Shown: in pieces, positions 60,470-64,000 of the stretch
How the letters are laid out: the number at the start of each line of letters is the position of its first letter
Position numbering within the stretch: the first letter of the stretch is position 1
Assembly: GCF_045124755.1 (NCBI RefSeq)
Contig: NZ_JBGVMK010000129.1
Length of the DNA stretch: 64,000 bases
Strand: one strand, 5' to 3'
Origin: Succinimonas sp045124755
GTDB taxonomy: Bacteria > Pseudomonadota > Gammaproteobacteria > Enterobacterales > Succinivibrionaceae
Notes under the pieces: generated by a model
Seen by the model: only the letters and a program-made list of their open reading frames with translations
What the model was told of the DNA's origin: nothing
Databases searched by the model: none
Made by a program: the position numbers and the translations under genes

Positions 60470-61420
60470 TTAACTTGTAAGCTGAACCGCATCCTCCAGA
60501 AGATCCAAAACCGCCTGAGCCTTGGCGCAAGTTACTGAAAGGATGGCCACTCTCCCGGTTTTAAGAGCACCCAGAAGAGCTTGGGTATCCGCATAATCTC
60601 CGGCAAAAACCCAGACCAGAGCCTTCCGGAGTTCCGTAAGCCTGACCCCGATCAGCCTCCGGGAAATTTCCGGTTCCATAAACTGCCCGTTCCGGTCAAA
60701 GAAGGAGCAGCACATGCTCCCGGCAATGCCCATGTCCTTAAGCACCTTGATGTCCTCCTTAAGGTAGGCGCCGCTTCTGAAGGAGCCGGAGTTTTCATCC
60801 ACGCTGCCCACCCCCGCCAGAACCAGATCGGCGTTTTTGCCTTCCTCCAGAATATCCCGGATCATGGGATCCTGACACAGGAGCGTTCTCAGCTCGGGAT
60901 TCTGCACCAGAAGAGGCGTATTTAACGTGGCGTAGGCTCCCCCGGTCCTCACGGCCATCTCCCGGGCAATCTCATTGGCCTGAAATTCCTGCCCCCGGCT
61001 TCCGGATACTCCCGCCAGCGGCACAAAAGAATTGCCGGTTTTGCCAGTATCGGAAAGGGAGCGGGAAATACCGGAAAGGGTTCTCCCGCTCATCACCGCA
61101 ATGCGGGGATATTTTCTGAATGCCGGCTTAAGATCCCGGGCGCTCTGCTCGTAAAAGCTTTTATCGGCTCCCACCTCCGGGGTTTTATACACAAAGGCGT
61201 TTCGAAGACCGAAGGCCGATTCCAGTCTTTCAGAAAGGAAGTCCTCGCTGCCGCCGGGGGCAGAAATGGTGATTTTAACAATGCCCTGCTCCCGGGCTTC
61301 CCGGAGCATGCGGCAGACCTGAGGCCGGGAAATGCCCAGCTTTGCGGAAATCTCCTTCTGACTCAGGGATTTTAAGTAAAAAAGACGGCTGACCTTTACC
61401 AGATCTCTGGTATCTGACAT
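60470..61420 (-). CDS. SorC/DeoR-type sugar-responsive transcription regulator
   Basis: The 316-residue product has an N-terminal winged helix-turn-helix (VSRLFYLKSLSQKEISAKLG, ISRPQVCRMLREAREQGIVK), followed by the SorC-type sugar-binding domain: IAVMSGRTLSGISRSL, FVPLAGVSGSRGQEFQANEI, ADLVLAGVGSVDENSGSF and GVRLTELRKALVWVFAGDYA. Family members bind phosphorylated sugars and control nearby catabolic genes. I choose the ATG at 61420 with GGAGGA eight bases upstream; an earlier in-frame start at 61462 lacks one. It is divergent from trpB with AT-rich dyads between them. No sugar-use genes are adjacent, so its target is unclear. Confidence 0.87.
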   Translation of the reverse strand: MSDTRDLVKVSRLFYLKSLSQKEISAKLGISRPQVCRMLREAREQGIVKITISAPGGSEDFLSERLESAFGLRNAFVYKTPEVGADKSFYEQSARDLKPAFRKYPRIAVMSGRTLSGISRSLSDTGKTGNSFVPLAGVSGSRGQEFQANEIAREMAVRTGGAYATLNTPLLVQNPELRTLLCQDPMIRDILEEGKNADLVLAGVGSVDENSGSFRSGAYLKEDIKVLKDMGIAGSMCCSFFDRNGQFMEPEISRRLIGVRLTELRKALVWVFAGDYADTQALLGALKTGRVAILSVTCAKAQAVLDLLEDAVQLTS

Positions 61421-61512
61421 CTCTTCTGTCCTCCGAAGCCGATACTCCCAGGATTTCTCCATCCCATTCTCCGACTTGGCTTACGCTGCCGGAAAATCTG
61501 TCTCAGCTTAGC

Positions 61513-61555
61513 ATTTTTGAAATTAATTTCAATAGCAAAATTAATTTCAAAAATT
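61513..61555. promoter_or_regulatory. AT-rich dyads between the SorC-type regulator and trpB
   Basis: TGAAATTAATTTCA (61518-61531, a perfect palindrome) is followed seven bases later by ATTAATTTCA, and the whole stretch is near-symmetrical around its centre. It is a plausible operator for the divergent regulator. The region 61556-61690 upstream of trpB shows no Trp-rich leader peptide or classical attenuator. Confidence 0.55.
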
Positions 61556-61690
61556 TCTTCCGGTGTTTTTGCGGTGTAGTAGAATAGCAGTATCAGGATG
61601 GTTCGTGCCTGAGCGCCATGAATGCGGATACGGATTCAGACCGGGACGGCATCAGGAATTTGGACAAGTACTTAAACAAAGGACTTAATT

Positions 61691-62872
61691 ATGAGAAACA
61701 AAATGTACGGGGAATTCGGAGGACAGTATGTTGCTGAATCTCTGATGCCTACCCTTATCGAGCTTGACAAGGCTTATCACGAGGTTATCAAGGATCCGAA
61801 GTTCTGGGAAGAATATCGTTACTACATGAAGGATTATGTAGGCCGCGAATCTCCGCTGTATTTTGCTAAAACCCTTTCTGCCAAGTACGGCCCCCGGATC
61901 TACCTGAAGCGCGAGGATCTGAACCACACCGGCGCTCACAAGATCAATAACTCCATCGGACAGATCATGCTGGCCAAGAGAATGGGCAAAACCAAGGTGA
62001 TTGCCGAGACCGGAGCCGGTCAGCACGGCGTGGCCACCGCTACCGCAGCAGCTCTCTTTGGACTGAAGTGCCGGGTGTTCATGGGCGCCGAGGATATGAG
62101 AAGACAGGCCCTCAACGTCATGAGAATGAGAATGCTGGGCGCCGAGGTCGTTGAGGTTCATTCCGGCACTGACACCCTTAAGGATGCCACCAATGAGGCT
62201 ATCAGAACCTGGGCCAAGGATGCCGAGGACACCTTCTACGTCATCGGTTCCGCCGTGGGCCCTGCTCCTTATCCGGAAATGGTGAAGGCCTTCCAGAGGA
62301 TTATCAGCGAGGAAGCCAAGAAGCAGATCCTGGAGAAGGAAGGACGTCTGCCCACTGCCATTGTGGCCTGCGTCGGCGGCGGCTCCAATGCCATCGGTGT
62401 CTTTGCGGACTTCCTGGAAGACAAGGAAGTGAAGCTCTACGGCGTGGAAGCTGCCGGCAAGGGCCTCAGCACCGGCGAACACGCCGCGGCCATGTCCGCC
62501 AAGAATGTGGGCATTATCCACGGCATGCGCACCTACCTCCTGCAGAATCCGGACGGCAACATCAAGACTGCCTACTCCATTTCCGCAGGTCTGGACTATC
62601 CGGGAGTAGGCCCTGAGCATGCGCACCTCTGCCAGACCGGCCGGGTTACCTACGATTCCGTAACGGATACCGAGGCTATGGAGGCGCTTCTGGAGCTCTG
62701 CAAGCTGGAGGGCATCATTCCGGCTATCGAAAGCTCTCACGCTCTCGCTTATCTGCCGAAGCTCTGCAAGGATCTGACCAAGGACGATATTGTAATTGTT
62801 AACCTGTCAGGACGCGGTGACAAGGATGTAAACACCATCGCTAACTACATCAACGAAAGAGGCGGGCTTTAA
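61691..62872 (+). CDS. trpB: Tryptophan synthase beta chain
   Basis: TrpB is the PLP subunit that joins indole and serine. The 393-residue product has the PLP lysine in NHTGAHKINNSIGQIMLA, the catalytic Glu in VIAETGAGQHGVATATAAAL, the phosphate-binding CVGGGSNAIGVFADF, and the C-terminal DIVIVNLSGRGDKDVNTIA. All are hallmark TrpB1 motifs. AAGGA lies before the ATG. It is two bases from trpA. No other trp genes (trpEGDCF) are adjacent, so the pathway genes are split in this genome, or indole is supplied another way. Confidence 0.98.
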   Translation: MRNKMYGEFGGQYVAESLMPTLIELDKAYHEVIKDPKFWEEYRYYMKDYVGRESPLYFAKTLSAKYGPRIYLKREDLNHTGAHKINNSIGQIMLAKRMGKTKVIAETGAGQHGVATATAAALFGLKCRVFMGAEDMRRQALNVMRMRMLGAEVVEVHSGTDTLKDATNEAIRTWAKDAEDTFYVIGSAVGPAPYPEMVKAFQRIISEEAKKQILEKEGRLPTAIVACVGGGSNAIGVFADFLEDKEVKLYGVEAAGKGLSTGEHAAAMSAKNVGIIHGMRTYLLQNPDGNIKTAYSISAGLDYPGVGPEHAHLCQTGRVTYDSVTDTEAMEALLELCKLEGIIPAIESSHALAYLPKLCKDLTKDDIVIVNLSGRGDKDVNTIANYINERGGL

Positions 62873-62874
62873 TC

Positions 62875-63672
62875 ATGAACAGAATCGAAGAAAGAATGAA
62901 TGCCCTTAAGAGCAAGGGCGAAAAGGCTTTTATTACCTATGTAACCGCCGGGCTTCCCAGCCTTAAGGACACCATTTCCATCATTAAGGCCCAGGATGAG
63001 GCCGGAGTGGATGTTATTGAACTGGGGGTGCCCTTCTCCGACCCCATTGCCGACGGTCCGGTTATTCAGGCGGCTTCTCTGGAGGCTATCAACAACGGCA
63101 CCAACATCGATAAAATTTTTGAGATGATGAAGGAACTCAGAAAGGACTGTCAGGTGCCGGTGGTATTCATGCTGTACTACAACACCGTTAACCACTTCGG
63201 CATTAAAAGATTTGTGGAAACCTGCGCGGAATGCGGCGTTGACGGCATTATTGTTCCGGATCTGCCCTACGAGGAAAGCTTTGAACTGAGAGAATTCCTG
63301 GATCTGCCGGGCGCTCCGTTCCTGCTGCCCCTCATCGCCCCCATCTCCGGAGATCGCATTCCCATGCTGCTGGAAAATGCCCGCGGCTTTGCCTACTGCA
63401 TTTCCTCCATGGGCGTAACCGGTCAGGATGCCAATGAGTTTTACAAGAACACCACCGCCTATCTGGACAATGTCAGAAAGATCTCCCAGATTCCGGTAAT
63501 GATGGGCTTCGGCATCAAGGAATTCAAGGACGTGGAGCCTTATATTGACCATGTGGACGGCTGCATCGTCGGTACTCATCTCATCAACATCATGAGAGAA
63601 ACCAACTACAGCCTTGACGCTATCAGGGACTATGTCTCCGGCTTTAAGAGGGCTCTTAATCCTGCAAAATAG
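62875..63672 (+). CDS. trpA: Tryptophan synthase alpha chain
   Basis: TrpA cleaves indole-3-glycerol phosphate and channels indole to TrpB. The 265-residue TIM barrel begins MNRIEERMNALKSKGEKAFI. It has the catalytic Glu and Asp in VIELGVPFSDPIADGPVIQA, the loop VDGIIVPDLPYEES, and LPLIAPISGDRIPML. The C-terminus has VMMGFGIKEFKDVEPYIDHV and GCIVGTHLI. Some positions differ from the commonest consensus (for example CISSMGVTGQD in place of YxLSRxGVTG), which is seen in divergent homologues. It starts two bases after the trpB stop and ends with a strong terminator. Confidence 0.97.
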   Translation: MNRIEERMNALKSKGEKAFITYVTAGLPSLKDTISIIKAQDEAGVDVIELGVPFSDPIADGPVIQAASLEAINNGTNIDKIFEMMKELRKDCQVPVVFMLYYNTVNHFGIKRFVETCAECGVDGIIVPDLPYEESFELREFLDLPGAPFLLPLIAPISGDRIPMLLENARGFAYCISSMGVTGQDANEFYKNTTAYLDNVRKISQIPVMMGFGIKEFKDVEPYIDHVDGCIVGTHLINIMRETNYSLDAIRDYVSGFKRALNPAK

Positions 63673-63703
63673 AACCTGAACATTCAGTAAATACCTGTGA
63701 TAG

Positions 63704-63739
63704 CTCCCGGCCATGTTTGACTTGGCCGGGAGTTTTTTT
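63704..63739 (+). terminator. Terminator of trpBA
   Basis: CTCCCGGCC and GGCCGGGAG pair perfectly around an 11-base loop and are followed by seven Ts. It lies about 30 bases after the trpA stop. Confidence 0.95.
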
Positions 63740-63941
63740 GTTTTAGCAGCAATGACGGGCGATGTTAACTGGTGTCCGATTATTGCCGCAGCATGTACCA
63801 GACTCGTCCCCATGTCAGGGAAAGCGGCATGACTGCTGGCGAGCACGTCGTTGATCTTAACACGAGAATTTCCATAAAAACGTTAAACATCAACCCGGTT
63901 TTTAGGAATTATCCCATCCATGCATATATTTTATTCTTACT

Positions 63942-63976
63942 CCCCTTGGGTCTGCCAGGGGATCTTTTCTCTTTTG
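63942..63976 (+). terminator. Hairpin with T-rich tail near the right edge
   Basis: CCCCTTGG and CCAGGGG can pair with one bulge around GTCTG and are followed by ATCTTTTCTCTTTT. A GGAGG at 63977-63981 could be the ribosome site of a gene starting beyond or at the edge. No gene is supported between 63740 and 64000. Confidence 0.4.
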
Positions 63977-64000
63977 GAGGCTGATCGGTTTTGGGCTTGT

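Noticed and set aside
60303..60530. 75-codon minus-strand frame over the 39-base repeats
   Set aside because: Low-complexity product of a 39-base (13-codon) repeat; overlaps the regulator's 3' end.
63772..63984. 70-codon plus-strand frame at the right edge
   Set aside because: No ribosome site or recognisable motif, and it runs through a hairpin with a T-rich tail that looks like a terminator.
1..64000. tRNA, rRNA or complete insertion sequences
   Set aside because: None seen by eye. A tRNA or IS scan would be decisive, and I could not run one.

Overview
The window looks like a chromosomal segment of a motile Gram-negative gammaproteobacterium. The evidence is endonuclease I, a 67K-type SppA, a guaB-guaA pair, AnmK and a polar-type fliE-to-fliR flagellar cluster with sigma-54 promoters. 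A lipoprotein alpha-amylase and a moderately GC-rich backbone fit an anaerobic gut or rumen Succinivibrionaceae-like organism, but that placement is inference.

Layout. 1-17.3 kb: the 3' end of endA, then fliR-Q-P-N-M-L, fliK, fliJ-I-H and fliG-F-E, all on the minus strand. No fliO is visible between fliN and fliP. Between fliK and fliJ lie four small genes whose products share a short motif (DFYDL) and flanking residues with FliK. Each has its own sigma-54 promoter and a conserved leader palindrome, and three have a clear terminator. 17.6-20.1 kb: an AT-rich insert flanked by imperfect direct repeats of about 100 bp. It carries a radical SAM enzyme, a small peptide that looks like a RiPP precursor, and a PqqD-like recognition protein. 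20.2-24.4 kb: a Fic protein, tyrS, anmK and a small unknown gene. 24.4-40.5 kb: surface-glycoconjugate genes. A sugar-nucleotide-type SDR and a KpsS/KpsC-like hybrid lie on the minus strand. Divergent to them is a translationally coupled operon: reducing type I PKS, alpha-oxoamine synthase, KpsS-like transferase, GNAT and a sulfatase-fold membrane enzyme. It resembles rhizobial rkpA-G-J-I and the lipid genes of Burkholderia capsule loci. 41.1-49.2 kb: an AT-rich seven-gene island with a DNA methyltransferase, an unknown protein, a PLD-helicase, two small proteins, a DndD-like zinc-hook ATPase and a protein with sigma-70-like regions. This is probably a DNA modification/defence system. 49.6-53.4 kb: alpha-amylase, a DUF5131 protein and a PoNi-like immunity protein. 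53.6-54.4 kb: an interspersed repeat array. 54.5-64 kb: guaA and guaB, a small gene, sppA, a palindromic 39-bp repeat, a SorC-type regulator divergent from trpB-trpA, and the trp terminator.

The strongest candidates for undescribed biology are the radical SAM peptide cluster, the sigma-54-driven FliK-motif small genes, and the methyltransferase/helicase/ATPase/sigma-like island. All assignments come from reading the sequence. No database search was run.
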